In this document: positions 11,756 to 24,091 of the stretch, one piece after another
How positions within the stretch are numbered: the stretch's first letter is position 1
Layout of the letters: the number at the start of each line of letters is the position of its first letter
Assembly: GCF_028009165.1 (NCBI RefSeq)
Contig: NC_079245.1
Location: 3,410,001 to 3,474,000 of the forward strand
DNA: 64,000 bases
Direction: 5' to 3'
From: Akanthomyces muscarius
Lineage: Eukaryota > Ascomycota > Sordariomycetes > Hypocreales > Cordycipitaceae
Program-made: the position numbers and the translations under genes
Notes under the pieces: model-generated
Seen by the model: the letters and a program-made list of their open reading frames with translations, nothing else
Databases searched by the model: none
What the model was told of the DNA's origin: nothing

Positions 11756-12436
11756 CGAGAGAGACGACTGGCTGACCCTGGCGCTGTTTGTGGTGCGTCT
11801 GATGGAAGTTGCAGAGAATGAGGAAAGAAGACCAAAATATCGCCGGGGGTGGTTGATCTGACGTCGAGTAAAACGGGGTGGTGTGGCGTGTGCCCCACAA
11901 GCCAATTCAGGCACCAAATGCATCTGCGCCGCAGGCAGTATACGTGAAGATCAACAGTTTCGCCTGAATGATGTGGCGGGTAACCAATTGAACAAATAGA
12001 GCCACCCGCTTGTTCAATCGCATAATTCCGAAAGAATTGCCTAAATCAGCCGATATTGGCCAGCCGCTTTGTCAAGTATCAAGTTCTGAGCGATTGGTGT
12101 GTCGCTTACGGCAACATCAGCCTTGTATTATCCGTGGGGAAAGGCCTTGACACTGCACGAACAGGTTCAGCAGTTTTCATAATGTCGCTGTTTAAAGAAA
12201 CTTAAGACACATGACTGTGTGTATTCTGTCAATCCTGGCGAGAGGGCATTGACGGACTGGCGTGATGTCGCCATTTCTTCCTTACTAATGACGGCATGTG
12301 GATCGCCTCTCGAGACAAATTTGATCTCTATCAACTTCCTACGTAAAAGTGGTAAACTTTTTCGAGACGGTGCACTCGGCTTCAGCTCCGCGTACGAAAC
12401 ACATCGCGTTGAAGAATTGAATTATTAGCAGAGAAA
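11756..12436. other. Divergent intergenic region
   Basis: Shared upstream region of the LETM1-like gene (minus) and the methionine sulfoxide reductase gene (plus). No coding signal was seen. Confidence 0.6.
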
Positions 12437-13209
12437 ATGGTATGCTACAAGTTACATGGCGACAGAATACATTCTACCCGGTGCTCACCCGTGCTTAGGT
12501 TCACGCCGACGCCTCCAACTTCAATGAGGGTGTTACCAAGGAGGATGCCTACGAACAGGTTCTTCTGCAGGCAGAGGGTCTCTTTTATGACCAGCGCAAC
12601 TGGGTAAGTGATGGCACTGTATAACTGCCGACGAGAATTACTTTGCTGACTCACGTAGGTCTGGTGAGCCACTTACAACGGTCCTCGTCGATGTACTGGG
12701 TTTCTGACGAAATACAAGCAATCTTTCGAACGCAGCGTCTCTGCTGTGGCACGCTTACCAATCTCTGCCAGCGCCCAGCAATCGCGTAAACTGGTCAGGT
12801 ACGCATACACATCAAGCTTCCCCAGGACCTCTCTGCTCCACGCGTCTAACCATGCACAGGATTCTACGTGCTGGACCCGTCCGCTGCGAAGCCTCAACTT
12901 ATTCTCGGTCCCTTCCAAGGCAAAGTAGCCTGCCAAATTATTGCCTTTGGCCGCGGTGTGTGTGGCGTTGCGGCCGAGTCGCAGACCACGCAGCTCGTCC
13001 AGGACGTGGAGCAGTTCCCCGGTCACATTGCCTGCGACAGCGAGAGCAAGAGCGAGATAGTCGTGCCCATCGTGGCCGACAAGGACGGCGAGAAAAAGGT
13101 TGTTGCCATCATCGATGTGGACTGCGCCGAGCTCAATGGATTCGACGAGGTGGACAAGAAGAACCTGGAACAGCTGGCGGAGCTGATTGGCAAAAGCTGC
13201 AACTGGTAG
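12437..13209 (+). CDS. Free methionine-(R)-sulfoxide reductase (GAF domain)
   Basis: Thioredoxin-coupled reduction of free Met-(R)-sulfoxide in the cytosol, an oxidative-stress repair function. The protein is 180 aa. Exons are 12437-12439 (start codon only), 12499-12603, 12659-12663 (5 nt), 12719-12798 and 12860-13209. The spliced frame gives MVHADASNFNEGVTKEDAYE, LFYDQRNW, then VCNLSNAASLLWHAYQSLP, VNWSGFYVLDP and the GAF core. The three redox cysteines are Cys89, Cys99 and Cys123, with the same 10 and 24 residue spacing as Cys84, Cys94 and Cys118 of the E. coli enzyme. Without the 5-nt exon both the frame and the residues Val-Cys are lost. The intron before exon 4 ends in AAG, a less common acceptor. 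Length fits the family. Confidence 0.92.
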
Positions 13210-14722
13210 CCCAAGTATACAGCAAGCAATATAGAATAAAACAAAAACAAAAATCCGAGGTTCTGCAGTGATTTCATACGACGGTCATGTCCTCATTGAG
13301 AAGATGATGCGGAACAACGTAAAGCACGGTGGCTAGTGGATTATGCACTTGTTATAAATAGCAGCATACGTAAGAAACAGAAGCACAGCCTGCAGCGTAC
13401 GTCGCCCTGATCATGCATGAGTGGCTTGCATAAAGGCCTCACAGCCGGAAGCTTGGGAGCACCGATCGAGATGTGCATAGTGTCTGGTGCTTGTACGCCA
13501 CACCAATAAGGCTGTTCCAATAATATCTCGGATTGAAAGCGTGCAATGGCGTGAAGGACGCGTCAGGGCTGATGATTGGCTTGGCTGCGGATTGCGCAGC
13601 TGCTGGCGCTAGCACTCCCTAACAACTGGAGAGGAGGGGCCAGTTGGCAGCTGGTGCCATGGACAAAGCATGAAGAGAGTCGAGTCAAGTCAAGATAGCA
13701 TGATGCAAACAAAGTAATAAACAGCGGACAAAAATCTCAAAGAAAACAAAAATGGGCCTTCAGCTGCCCGATCACTACAGGGGCTGCCAATAGTTCATTG
13801 TCGAAATCAAGATCGCAGACAGCTTCATTCCGATGGCCAGCCATTTTTGGCGGTAGCGGGCCAAAACCAGGAAAATCATGCCACCAACGACCACTAGCGA
13901 CCACTAGAGCAGCCTTTGTTTTAGGTGGTTGCAGCGTTTTACAGGCCGCAGGCCTTGGCTGTCTACAGTGGAGAAACAGGCCGCCCAGCCACCGAGTTTC
14001 CGCCATGGCAACGCCCTTGAAGCTCCCCTCCCAGCCACTCCTGCGCCAGGGAATGACGCCCTGGAGGGACGCCTGGACACACAGGAACCAGGTAAGCGGG
14101 AAATAGCTGAGACAGTGCGTCCTGAACCGGCCGGCGTGGACTGGCCTGCTGGACTGTTGCTGAAACAGCGCCAACTGCCCTACAGCAGGGCCTGTAAGCT
14201 CGCTGAACGACCTACGGCTGCGCCACAGCCGGGCGCCGCATGCAGCCAGCCAGCCCACCCAGGCCACCGTCCCAGCCTCGCCCTGGCACTGCACTGACGC
14301 TCGCTGCACCAAATCGGCGTCAAAAGTCCGACCAGGATCGCCTCGCCTCGACAAAACACGCCCCAACCCAAGCTCACCTTGTTCCACCATCACACCTTCA
14401 TCATCCCGTTTCTTCCGCGGGCATTCTTTGCTTTCTGCTTTCTTGCATACTCCCATTGTCTGCCTGGCACGCCTGCAGTCGCATTTTCTTATTCCCTCTT
14501 TTTTTTTTTTACATCTCTATACCTCTTCGTCTCGAAAGCGTTTGTCCACACATGCAGCCCCGCCATTTCACAGCACCCAATGTCAAAGTAAACAAACCCG
14601 CTGCCCGCCGTCTTCCACCTGGTCAGCCACCTGTGGAGCGACGACTCGACGATTCCGTGACTTTGCGGCCACACAGAAAGAGATAGCAGCCAATATCTCT
14701 CAAAACCGTTTCCCTCGCCATC
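13210..14722. other. Intergenic region / long 5' leader of the C2-domain gene
   Basis: No supportable gene was found. A 239-residue minus-strand open frame at 13737-14456 shows no family feature. The part next to 14723 is pyrimidine-rich, typical of a fungal promoter and leader. Confidence 0.55.
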
Positions 14723-17482
14723 ATGGCATCTGCCGCCCGACCGTACTTCACGGGCGCTGCCCATACCGCCGGTATATTCGCCGACCTCTCTGTCGACGGC
14801 CCCGTCATCGGCACGCTCGTCGCCGTTGTCGATCGCGCCAAGAACCTGCCCAATCGCAAGACCATTGGCAAGCAGGACCCCTACTGCGCTGCCAGACTCG
14901 GTAAAGAGGCCAAGAAGACGACGACTGATATTCGCGGAGGCCAGACTCCCAAGTGGTAAGCAGCCCAGTCCTCCGTCACGGGCACCCAAACAACCTCCGT
15001 GCACGCTGCTAACTTGCATGTCCTCTCCAGGGACCAAGAGCTACGATTCACTGTCCACGACTCCTCCGACTACTACCAGCTCAAAATCTCCATCTTCACT
15101 GACGACAAAAAGACTGATCTCGTCGGCGAGGCCTGGATCGACCTCAAGACCATCATTGTACCTGGCGGCGGCCAAGCAGACGTGTGGCAGAGCTTGTCCT
15201 GCAAGGGCAAGTACGCCGGCGAGATTCGTCTCGAAATCACATTCTACGATACTCGACCCAAGCCTGACAAGCCCGTTAAGGCTAAGCAGCCATCGGCCTC
15301 GGATATCGACTCGGTCCGGCAGCGAACCTCACCCGTCAAGAGACGCCCGTTGCCCTCAGACCCCATTACCGGTGAAGCGCCGCCTGCACCTGTACCTGTT
15401 CCCGTCAGCGGAATCGCAGCCGCGAACCCGGAATACTATGGCCACCAGCAGACACCCCCCAGACATGCCAAGCAGCCTTCGCACTCCGGCATGATCCCCA
15501 ACCAGTCTCCGCTGCAGGCGATGGAGTACAGCAACACACTCCCTCAAGGGGCCCGCCAATTGTCAGGAGATGGATACGGCACCTCACCTGGAGCTCCTGC
15601 CGCCCTGAGCTACTCGACAACTCCTAGTCGCCAACCGCACCGCTCTAGAGAACACCATGACACACCTCCGCGACAGGTCGATGCCCCTGCCTATGAGTTT
15701 CCGGAGAGTCCCGCTCACTACACCCATCCGGACCGCCATGAGCTGCACATGGGAGATAGACACTTGCCGTCTCTTGACATGAGCCAACCTCCGCCGCCGC
15801 CGCCAGCACATCGTTCGCGCCACAGCAGTCTCGGTCCAGACTCGCTGCAAGTCTCGCCCACAAAGGTTGGCCCCTCAACGCCCATGCGACGCGACGTTCT
15901 GAAGAGCGAAGCTCATCGTCACACGGCCTCGACCTCCTCTGCTCGCCCGTCCTACTCTCACCACGATCTACCTCCATCCCCACACAGCCCTGCAGGCTAT
16001 GGTACCCCTTCACCCAGACATCAGTCATATGACTCTGGTTATGGTAATCGCTCGTTGCATGCCACTGTCGAAGATGTGCCAGACTCTCCCACAGGCGTGA
16101 GCTCCTCTTACAGAAGCAGGCATGGCAGCGAACCTCCGGCCGCACACATCGGCTCTTCCTACAGAAGCAGACATGACAGCGAACCTCCATTTGAGCGCGA
16201 GCCCAGCCCGAACCCTTACCAGAGGCACTCCCCCAACCCGTCGCCGGGTTACCATCACCAGTCCGCAAGTTATGGCTCAAATCATGATTATGATGATCAG
16301 GACTATGATTATGGCTACCAGGGCTCACCATCGGCGATGCCAGGCCATGGCTATGGTGGAAACTCCCAGAGCACTCCGCAGCATCGCCACGTCAGACAGG
16401 GTAGCGGACAGCCCCCGCGCACCCCTACCTATGGTATGCCAGCTCCTCCTTCGTCGCTCCAGCACACCGTCGACCCTAGATTGGCTCGCGATGTCTCGGA
16501 ACGCATCAGTGAGGAGAGGCAGTACGATAGTCGCCTCGCTGGCCAGCACCCATCGCCCGCTCGCGGCCGTCAGAGGAGCGAGCCCCCTCCCAGCTACGGA
16601 ACACCGCCTCATAGCTACGCACCGCCACCCCATCATGATAGACGTGGAAGCTCCATCACGTACTCAGGAGGGCCCCAGGACATCCAGCCCATCCCACCCC
16701 ATGGCTACGGTAGGAACATTTCTGCAAGCCCCGCACACAGTATTCCTAGAAAGTCTGTGAGCCCGGCGCCGCAGGCCCTCGAGGAACAACATGCTCCGGG
16801 TGTTCCATTTGGCCCTGACTCATACGATGCGCTAAACCCTAGCATGGTGTCGTCTCGGTCTTCACACTCTGCAATGTCCGGACAGGAACGCCCAGACTTG
16901 AACGGCAAAATTGTCATGCACGATGGCCGTGAGGTTGATCCCTCTGACCACTTGCCCATGGAATCGTGGGCTCCTGAACCTGAGCCCAAACCTGGCCAGA
17001 AGTCGGCTTCTGCTGACAACCTTCGCCGTTCACCTGGCGGAGCTCAACCCATGCCACCAACGGGACGCAGGCAGATGCGACTCTCGCGAGCTGAGACCGC
17101 ACCAATGACTGCCTATGGGAATGAAGAGCCTCACACACCACCGGCGCCGATAGGTGGCCGCAATCGCTTGCAGAAGAAGGCTCCACGAGGCACTTCGGTG
17201 TCACCTGGAGCACCGAGCCCATTGGCACCCATCCACTCGGAAAACTACCAGGAAAGGCAGAGCCCTCATGGCTCTTACGGCCGCCAGGGCCACGCGCACC
17301 GCGGATCGTACGACTATCCCAGTGAGAATTATGCGCCGCCACAGTACGGCAATGGTCCGCCCATCCCGGCGAAGATTCCGCTGATGAGCGGTGCCATTGG
17401 GGGATCCGAGATGTCTCTGGCAGAGGAGATGCAACGCATCGACATTGGCAATGGCAGATCTCGTCGCCGGGGGGGCTATTAG
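14723..17482 (+). CDS. FIC1: C2-domain protein, Fic1/Inn1-like cytokinesis scaffold
   Basis: 894 aa from exons 14723-14955 and 15031-17482. Residues about 20-140 form a C2 domain (GTLVAVVDRAKNLPNRKTIG, QDPYCAARLG, QTPKW|DQELRFTVHD, LVGEAWIDL, GEIRLEITFYDTRP). The rest is a long disordered tail rich in Pro, Ser, His, Tyr and Gln with many PxxP stretches, including PPPPPP near residue 270. This layout matches the ingression proteins Inn1 (budding yeast) and Fic1 (fission yeast). Those bind membrane through C2 and SH3 proteins such as Hof1/Cdc15 and Cyk3 through proline motifs at the septum. Function is inferred from architecture. Short repeats such as SSYRSRHGSEPP / SSYRSRHDSEPP occur near residues 370-400. 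Confidence 0.85.
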
Positions 17483-17996
17483 TGCTTCTGAAATTTCGTT
17501 TCATTTGCAACCCCGTTTTTTTGCATCTTTACTTTGTTATGATTATTCTTGTATTATATTTGGAGAAAACGAAACCACCGAGTTGGCTGGATTTTGGGAT
17601 GGCGCTGGCTTTGCATAAGACGGCATCGATATCACGAGCACAGACTCGGAGCGATGTGGATAATTATAAATGTATATATGAATACAAAATGATTAGATTT
17701 TATGATACAATTTCGATTTCTATACCTTGCTTGCTTGTATCCTTGTGAAAATGGAAGCAACTGCGGTTAGTCTAGATCGGACATGGAACCCCACTATCTG
17801 GCGGTGGTTGGCACCAAAAAAAAAGGTGTTCCACCGCCAAACTGGCAGAAAAAAAGTTGGACTCTTCACTTCCAACGACACCTCTTCCTGTCCACCTCGT
17901 TTTCGATATTTGACGAAGCCGCCGCCGATTGACCGAAGCCACCGAAACAAAAAATCAACAAGGCCACAAATCCGAAAACCTCCCTCACAGCAAACC
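17483..17996. other. Intergenic spacer between the C2-domain gene and UTP15
   Basis: Holds the A/T-rich 3' region of the upstream gene and the leader of UTP15. The UTP15 frame stays open upstream to 17727, but this part is lysine/threonine-rich without domain character and is treated as non-coding. Confidence 0.6.
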
Positions 17997-19631
17997 ATGG
18001 CGGCGCAAGTCGGACCGCTGCCGCAGCTCAAGCTCGCCACGGGCCCGGCACCCATCACGGCCGAGCAGCGCTACTGGCGCACCTTTAAGAACCAGCTGCT
18101 GATGCCCTCGCCGACGAGCTACCCGGTGACGCACATTTCCTGCGGGAGCGGCGACACCTTTGCCGTGACGACGGGCACGCGCGTGCAAATCTACTCGACG
18201 CGCACCCGCAAGCTGCTCAAAACGATCACCCGGTTCGGCGACGTGGCCCGCAGCGGCGACATTCGGCGTGACGGCAAGGTGCTGGTGGCGGGCGACGACA
18301 GCGGCAAGATCCAGGTCTTTGACGTGAACTCGCGCGCCATCCTGCGGACGTGGACGCAGCACAGGCAGCCCGTGTGGACGACGCGCTTCTCGCCGACGCA
18401 GCCGACGGCGCTGCTGAGCGCCAGCGACGACAAGACGGTGCGGCTGTGGGACCTGCCGAGCGGCGAGCCCGTGACGACCTTTGCGGGCCACGCCGACTAC
18501 GTGCGCGCGGCGCGCTTCCTGCCGGGCACGACGTCGAGCATGATTGTCTCGGGGAGCTACGACGCCACGGTGAAGCTGTGGGACCCGCGCACGGGCAGCC
18601 GCGCCGCGGCCATGACGTTCAAGCACGCCGCGCCCGTCGAGGACGTGCTCGCGCTGCCAAGCGGCACCACGGTGCTGGCCGCCGCGGACCACTGCGTCAG
18701 CGTCCTCGACCTGGTCGCCGCCCGCCCGCTGCACATGATCAACAACCACCAGAAGACGGTCACGTCGCTCAGCCTGGCGTCCAACGGGCGCCGCGTCGTC
18801 ACGGGCGGCCTCGAGGGCCACGTCAAGGTCTTTGAGACGACGGGCTGGAACGTCGTCAACAGCGTGAAATACCCGTCGCCGATTCTCGCCGTGCAGGTCA
18901 TCCCCTCGGCCGTCAGCAACGACTCCTCCTCCTCGGGCAACAACGACGACGGACCTGCCGCCGTGGACCGCCATCTCGCCGTCGGCATGCAGTCCGGCGT
19001 GCTCTCCCTCCGCACGCGCCTCACCGGCCCCGAGGCGCACCGCGAAAAGGAGCGCGAGCGCGAGATGGACGCCCTCGTCGCCGGCCGCTACGACTCGCTC
19101 GAGGCGAAAAAGGCCAAGCGCAAGCGCCGCGCCGCCGCCCAGCACCGCCTCGACCTCGTCGGCGAGGGCGCCGACGTCGTCATCGCCCACGAGGCCTCGT
19201 CCCTGTCCTCGTCGCGCAGAAAGGAACGCCCCTGGCAGGCGGACCTCCGCCACGCGCGGTACGCCGCCGCCCTCGACCAGGTCGTCGACCGCGCGGCCAA
19301 GGACTACGCGCCGCTCAGCGCGCTGAGCCTGCTGCTGGCGCTGCGCCACCGCGGCGCCGTCCGCGACGCCCTCGAGCACCGCGACGAGCAGGCGGTGCTG
19401 CCCGTCCTCAAGTGGGTGTGCGCGTACGTCTGCGACCCCCGCTACGTGAGCGTCTGCGTCGAGGTCGGCCTGCACCTGCTCGACCTGTACGCCGAGTACG
19501 CGGACGCCTCGGCCGAGCTGGCCGAGGGTTTCAAGACGCTGCACAGGCGCGTCCGCAGCGAGGTCGACCGCGCGCAGGTCGCGAGCCAGACGGGCGGGAT
19601 GCTGGACAGCCTGATCCTGGGGTGTGTCTGA
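17997..19631 (+). CDS. UTP15: U3 small nucleolar RNA-associated protein 15 (t-UTP subcomplex, WD40)
   Basis: 544 aa, intronless. Component of the small-subunit processome that couples rDNA transcription to 18S pre-rRNA processing in the nucleolus. The N-terminus (PLPQLKLATGPAPITAEQRY, WRTFKNQLL) and the WD40 propeller (about residues 40-340, with LLSASDDKTVRLWDLPSGEP, SGSYDATVKLWDPRTGS, VVTGGLEGHVKVFETTGWNV) match Utp15. The C-terminal UTP15_C helical domain (about 390-530) shows RYAAALDQVVDRA, ALSLLLALRHRGAVRDALEH and VCAYVCDPRY. The start at MAAQVGPLPQ is chosen because homology begins immediately after it. Third codon positions are very GC-rich, which also opens long antisense frames. Confidence 0.95.
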   Translation: MAAQVGPLPQLKLATGPAPITAEQRYWRTFKNQLLMPSPTSYPVTHISCGSGDTFAVTTGTRVQIYSTRTRKLLKTITRFGDVARSGDIRRDGKVLVAGDDSGKIQVFDVNSRAILRTWTQHRQPVWTTRFSPTQPTALLSASDDKTVRLWDLPSGEPVTTFAGHADYVRAARFLPGTTSSMIVSGSYDATVKLWDPRTGSRAAAMTFKHAAPVEDVLALPSGTTVLAAADHCVSVLDLVAARPLHMINNHQKTVTSLSLASNGRRVVTGGLEGHVKVFETTGWNVVNSVKYPSPILAVQVIPSAVSNDSSSSGNNDDGPAAVDRHLAVGMQSGVLSLRTRLTGPEAHREKEREREMDALVAGRYDSLEAKKAKRKRRAAAQHRLDLVGEGADVVIAHEASSLSSSRRKERPWQADLRHARYAAALDQVVDRAAKDYAPLSALSLLLALRHRGAVRDALEHRDEQAVLPVLKWVCAYVCDPRYVSVCVEVGLHLLDLYAEYADASAELAEGFKTLHRRVRSEVDRAQVASQTGGMLDSLILGCV

Positions 19632-20585
19632 TTCGGCGGTGGGTGATTTGCATCAAAGCATTGTGTCTTCTTTTGCTACTTTCTGAGGCGTTATTGTGAG
19701 GCGTTTGGCATTTGCGGAAAAAAAAAAACATGGCGTTGATTCATCTTGTCGAAAAAGAGGTCATTAAATGAAAGAGGGTATGGTGCGGTCTAATGACGAG
19801 TAGTTGATGTATATGCTATAGATAGATGTACAAGACTATTATACATATTACACGAAAATTATCACACATGCGCTGTGTCTTAAAAAGTGTTGCCCAAAGT
19901 GAATGTAACAAGGACAAGAGTAAACAGCGTAGGAATGGAGAGAGAAGAATAAGCGGTAATAATAACGCCCAGTAGTGGGGGTTTTAATCTTCTTCATTCT
20001 GATTCTGACAGCTTCATCTACATCTGATTTAAAAAATACAAAATAAAAAAGTAGTTTGCTCGCTCCTCGCAAGACAAGATGAAAGAGCTCCTCTCTGCCC
20101 GCACAAGCCTCGGGGCACTGGGGTATCCTCCCTCCTTCCGACATCTTTCAAGATTGCCAACAAAACACAACAGAAAAGCACACATTGCACAGAAACATGG
20201 CAGCAGATTTTGAATAGTACAGCAAAAGGGAAATAGCCAAGCCTGTAAATGCTGTGAGAAATAGTACCCAAGACTATGAAAAAAAGGACGAGAAAAAAAA
20301 AAGGCATGATATATATATATGAGACAAAATGGAACGGGGCGGCGTACTAAGGTATATAGAATAGAAGCAGAAGAAAAAAAAGTTGGAAAAGGTAAAGATG
20401 CTCGCCATGCAAAACTATCGCTCACCATGGTGCATAAAGAAAGGAAAATAGTAAGAATAAGGATAGGTCGCGTAGAACGTGGCTCATGAGCACGGCACCA
20501 AATCGGTATATCGTCATCTCTCTGTCATCGGCACAAGCATTACATGCAAAAAGGAAGTTTGGTGCAATCGTTGGCGGAGACTGCA
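19632..20585. other. Convergent intergenic region, A-rich
   Basis: The 3' regions of UTP15 and of the minus-strand transcription factor. It contains several poly(A) runs and a short AT repeat at 20308-20320. No coding signal was seen. Confidence 0.6.
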
Positions 20586-23500
20586 TCACCCGGGAGCTGC
20601 CGTCGATCGGTTGTTGGGCATCTGTGGTGTTCCCTCGCCCTCCGTGGTGCTTCTTGGTGGCGGCATGTCAATGCTGTCCGTGGACATGCGGGGTGTCGAC
20701 GTCTGTGCATTGCCCGCCGGATATCCCGAGTTGGTGTAGGAAGGCTCAATGCCCCAGAAATCCTTTTGCAGACCTTCCAGAATGTGCATGTCGATGCGCA
20801 GCGAGCTGGTGGCCGTGGCTGATTGCCGCAAAAAGCCAATCGTCTTCTGGAACAACTGGCGCAGAAGCTTCTCATCGACATATTCGTGCATGATGGGATC
20901 TTTAAACGCCGCAGACAAAACAAGGAGGTTACCCCATTGGGCGTGCGCGGTGCCAAAGACGCTGGTGATGACGGGCCGTTTGTCGCCGAGGCCGTGGAAA
21001 GCCCTCGTGCTCTCAACGAGAGCCTTGATGGCTTTCTGGGCGAGAACCAGAATGTGTGGATTCAAGTCTTGCACGTTTCTCGCCTGGGGGTCGATGCGTG
21101 GAGCTTCAACTTCGGCGCGGAACTCCGATGAGGGCGGTTGTCCAGTGGTCGGATGGTTCTTAACAAACGAAAACTGCAAAATCTGCCTCAAGAAGGGTCG
21201 ATACGTCAAAACCTGAGCCCCCCAGTATTTGGCGCGGAGTCTTGCGGAAAGGATGTCCGAGGCAGGAGGATCGTCTTCCTTAAAGGCGAAACTTGGGCCG
21301 ACCCATTGCATTCCAGAGACCGCATCAGAGACAAAGTCGACATTTTTAAATGGTATTTCCCCCACGGCTCCCTTGGCCGGATCTTCTGGCGCGTAAAACA
21401 TGCGATGAATGCTGTTGAGATGCGTTCGTAGGTAGAGCTGGCCAAGGTAACTGTCGAGGACAGGCTTCGGGAAGCCTTCGAGCAGGCTCATGTTAGGGTG
21501 CGGGATGTCGTTCTCGTAGGATAAGAGACCTGAAGGCGGAACAGGGAGTTCAGCAAGTAAATCACTCTCCAATTGCAGACATGTCCAAAACGCCAACGAG
21601 AGCTGGTTATACTTGGTGTCTTTAATAAACTCTCGCGTGGTCTTGAATCTCTTAAGCTTTTCCAGGCTGGGACGCATAATCACCTGAAGTTTATGACTGG
21701 CCCTGTGTATGAATGCAAAGCTCTCCAAAGGCCGTCCGAGTTGGCCTTGGTAGAGGCCAGCAAAGATGTCGGCATAGACGTTCTTCATATTGTTGTAGGA
21801 ACCGAGATGGTTACCAAGAATGTCGGTCGCAAAGGCAAAATATTCCAGTCCCGGTATGTTCTCATAATTCTTTTTCAGTAGGCCTGGTCGAGTATTCCCT
21901 GCCAGGGACGAACGACGGCTATGGTATGAACGATCCTGGTCACGAGGGGACGCTATACTGGATGTTTGCGAGCGCGAAGTATCCCCCGGCGGCGAGCCCT
22001 TTGGCGATTGAGGGATACCATTAAGATGAAACCGTCCGGTTCCATGAGGCATAGGATCACCCACATGGAGGGCGTCCGGCACATAGTCTCGATGCTGGCA
22101 TACCTTGCCGAGCGCCAAGACGGTCAGGACGAGCGCGGTGTGTATAGTTCGATTTGGCCGGCCGACTCTGGAAGTGGGTGATGCCGCTGACATCTCCATA
22201 CTGTCGGGCGCCGGAGATGACCTCTTACGCTTCGAACCAGTAGACTCCATGGAGCTACTGACAGCCCAAGCTGTACTGGTCTTGCTGCTCTGTTTGCTTC
22301 CTTGTAATGGAAGAGACTCGAGGAATTGGCGCACCCATTGATCTAGGATCGGAGGTTGCACGATTGGATGCAGGTTGAGAATGTTTTCCTTGAAGGTCTC
22401 GACATATGACCACACATTCTTCTCGGAAAAGTCGGGATTGCCATCAGGACCAAGTACGCCGCTTCTATAATCAACCTGGTCATATGGGCTTTGGCCACCC
22501 AAAGTACCCCAATCTGCCGCTTCGGTTGCTGTAGAGGGCGACGGAGAGTCGGATGAGTCGTCAGGCATATCGACGCTTTGCTGGTCATGTTCGCGCTCGC
22601 GCTGTTTTCGTGACATCCTATTATCCTCACCACGGCCGTACAAAATCAACAAACCTCGATTTTGTTCTTGACTTATGGGATATTCTCCCACATAGCCTAC
22701 ACCTTCGCGCTCGACGTGGTGTTTTGTCAGCTCTTGGATGGAGGGCCAGTTCAGTAAAAGGCCGGCCAGTGTAGTATGATTCATGGGAATAGCCGGCTCG
22801 CCAAGAGGGGGCGGAGGGCCGGGCTCTGTCTCTTCCTCATCCTCAGGCAAAATCGTTTGGTCGGGACGGGCCGCAGCCGCATCTTGCGACGAGTATTTGA
22901 CCATTTCGTCTCCAGTAAATGGCGTGCTCTCCTCTTTGTACTGGTCCTCCATCTCCTGGTCCACCACTGCCGCATTCGACTTGGCAGGAGGGTCACCCTT
23001 GAAAGCAACTGATTCAATTTTTGTGAGGCGTTCGTCCATCCGAGCAAAGTGCTCAGTAAGCGTGGCTAGCTGGGTCTGCATCATGGCAATGCCGTCGAGG
23101 ATATCGGATTGGGTTTTGTCAGCGCTGCGAGTTAACGGTTAGTAATGGCGGGCATATAGTGTTAGGCAAACTGACACTTTGGGCGGTGGATCGCGATATT
23201 TGCATTCAGTCCCTCTGTCTCTGCATGTTTTACAGGGTCTAGTTTCGTCGCATTTCGCTTTCAGTTGACGGCACGAGTCACAAGCCTAGTTGACGATTAG
23301 CGATGGCTGATGGTCTGGTAATGCCAAGTCCATACCTGAGAAGCTCTTGTATTCTTCTTCTTCACCTGGGCCACACTTGAGGACGCATACAGGCCACCGT
23401 ACATGGGCTGGTCTCCAGAGGATGAATATGCAGGCTGGCTCTGACTTTCGTATGCCTGAGGAGGCTGCATGGATGCTGAAGGCGTGGGGTGATGACGGTA

Positions 23501-24091
23501 CGGGGAAACGGTCGGAGGAAGCTGCGTAGTAGGCTCGTAGTTGACATGACGTTGAGACTCGGAAGAATAGGCATGCGGGTGCGGGGGAGGGGCAGGGTGA
23601 TGCGAAGCAGAGCCATGGCCGCCGTCCAGGCCATGGCTACCCGATGTCGGTCGACGACTATCCTCAGGGCCTTCTCGCTTTATAAGGGAGTCTCTTGATG
23701 GGTAAGGAGGGTAATGTGGCTGCGCCGGTGAGTGAGGCGGCGGCGGCGGCGGTTGAGACTGGGGATGACGATAGTGGTCGTGCATGGGGGCAAGAGCCTC
23801 TTGGTCGTGATGGCGACGGTCGACGTCAGGATGGTGCAAAAGGCCATGCCCGGAATTGGGAGGATGACTGGGAGAGAGGTCGGAGTGCCGGGGAGCATAG
23901 GACTGATATCCGGGAGCAGCAGAAGAGGGATGCTGAGAATGGGATGGCGGAGGTAAGTGAGCCGCGGAGTGCGGGAGCGGTAATGTGGTTGGCTGCTGCG
24001 AGGTGGTACCGGACCACGAGGACAGACGAGGCCGTTTGCTTTCCATGGAAGGTAGGTCCATCTTGTGTATTGTAGACGGGGCCAGAGACAC
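20586..24091 (-). CDS. Zn2Cys6 fungal transcription factor with internal zinc cluster
   Basis: 1134 aa from minus-strand exons 24091-23336, 23285-23176 and 23124-20586. Residues 1-250 are disordered and rich in Pro, His, Ser and Gln, with polyproline runs. The binuclear cluster is Cys254-x2-Cys257-x6-Cys264-x5-Cys270-x2-Cys273-x6-Cys280 (start ACDSCRQLKAKCDETRPC). It is encoded almost exactly by the 110-nt second exon and followed by a coiled-coil-like stretch (MMQTQLATLTEHFARMDERL). The C-terminal half holds a fungal middle-homology region (DILSARLRAKYWGAQVLTYR, LNPHILVLAQKAIKALVEST). A nuclear DNA-binding regulator is expected; targets are unknown. An alternative start at 24061 (MDLPSMESKRPRL) is possible. 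The zinc cluster normally sits near the N-terminus, so the 250-residue prefix is notable. Confidence 0.9.

Noticed and set aside
13737..14456. 239-codon minus-strand frame upstream of the C2-domain gene
   Set aside because: No recognisable domain, no splice or promoter support, and overlapping plus-strand frames of similar quality.
17985..19544. 519-codon open frame antisense to UTP15
   Set aside because: It mirrors the GC-rich third positions of UTP15, has an Arg/Ala/Val-rich composition and no domain; a shadow.
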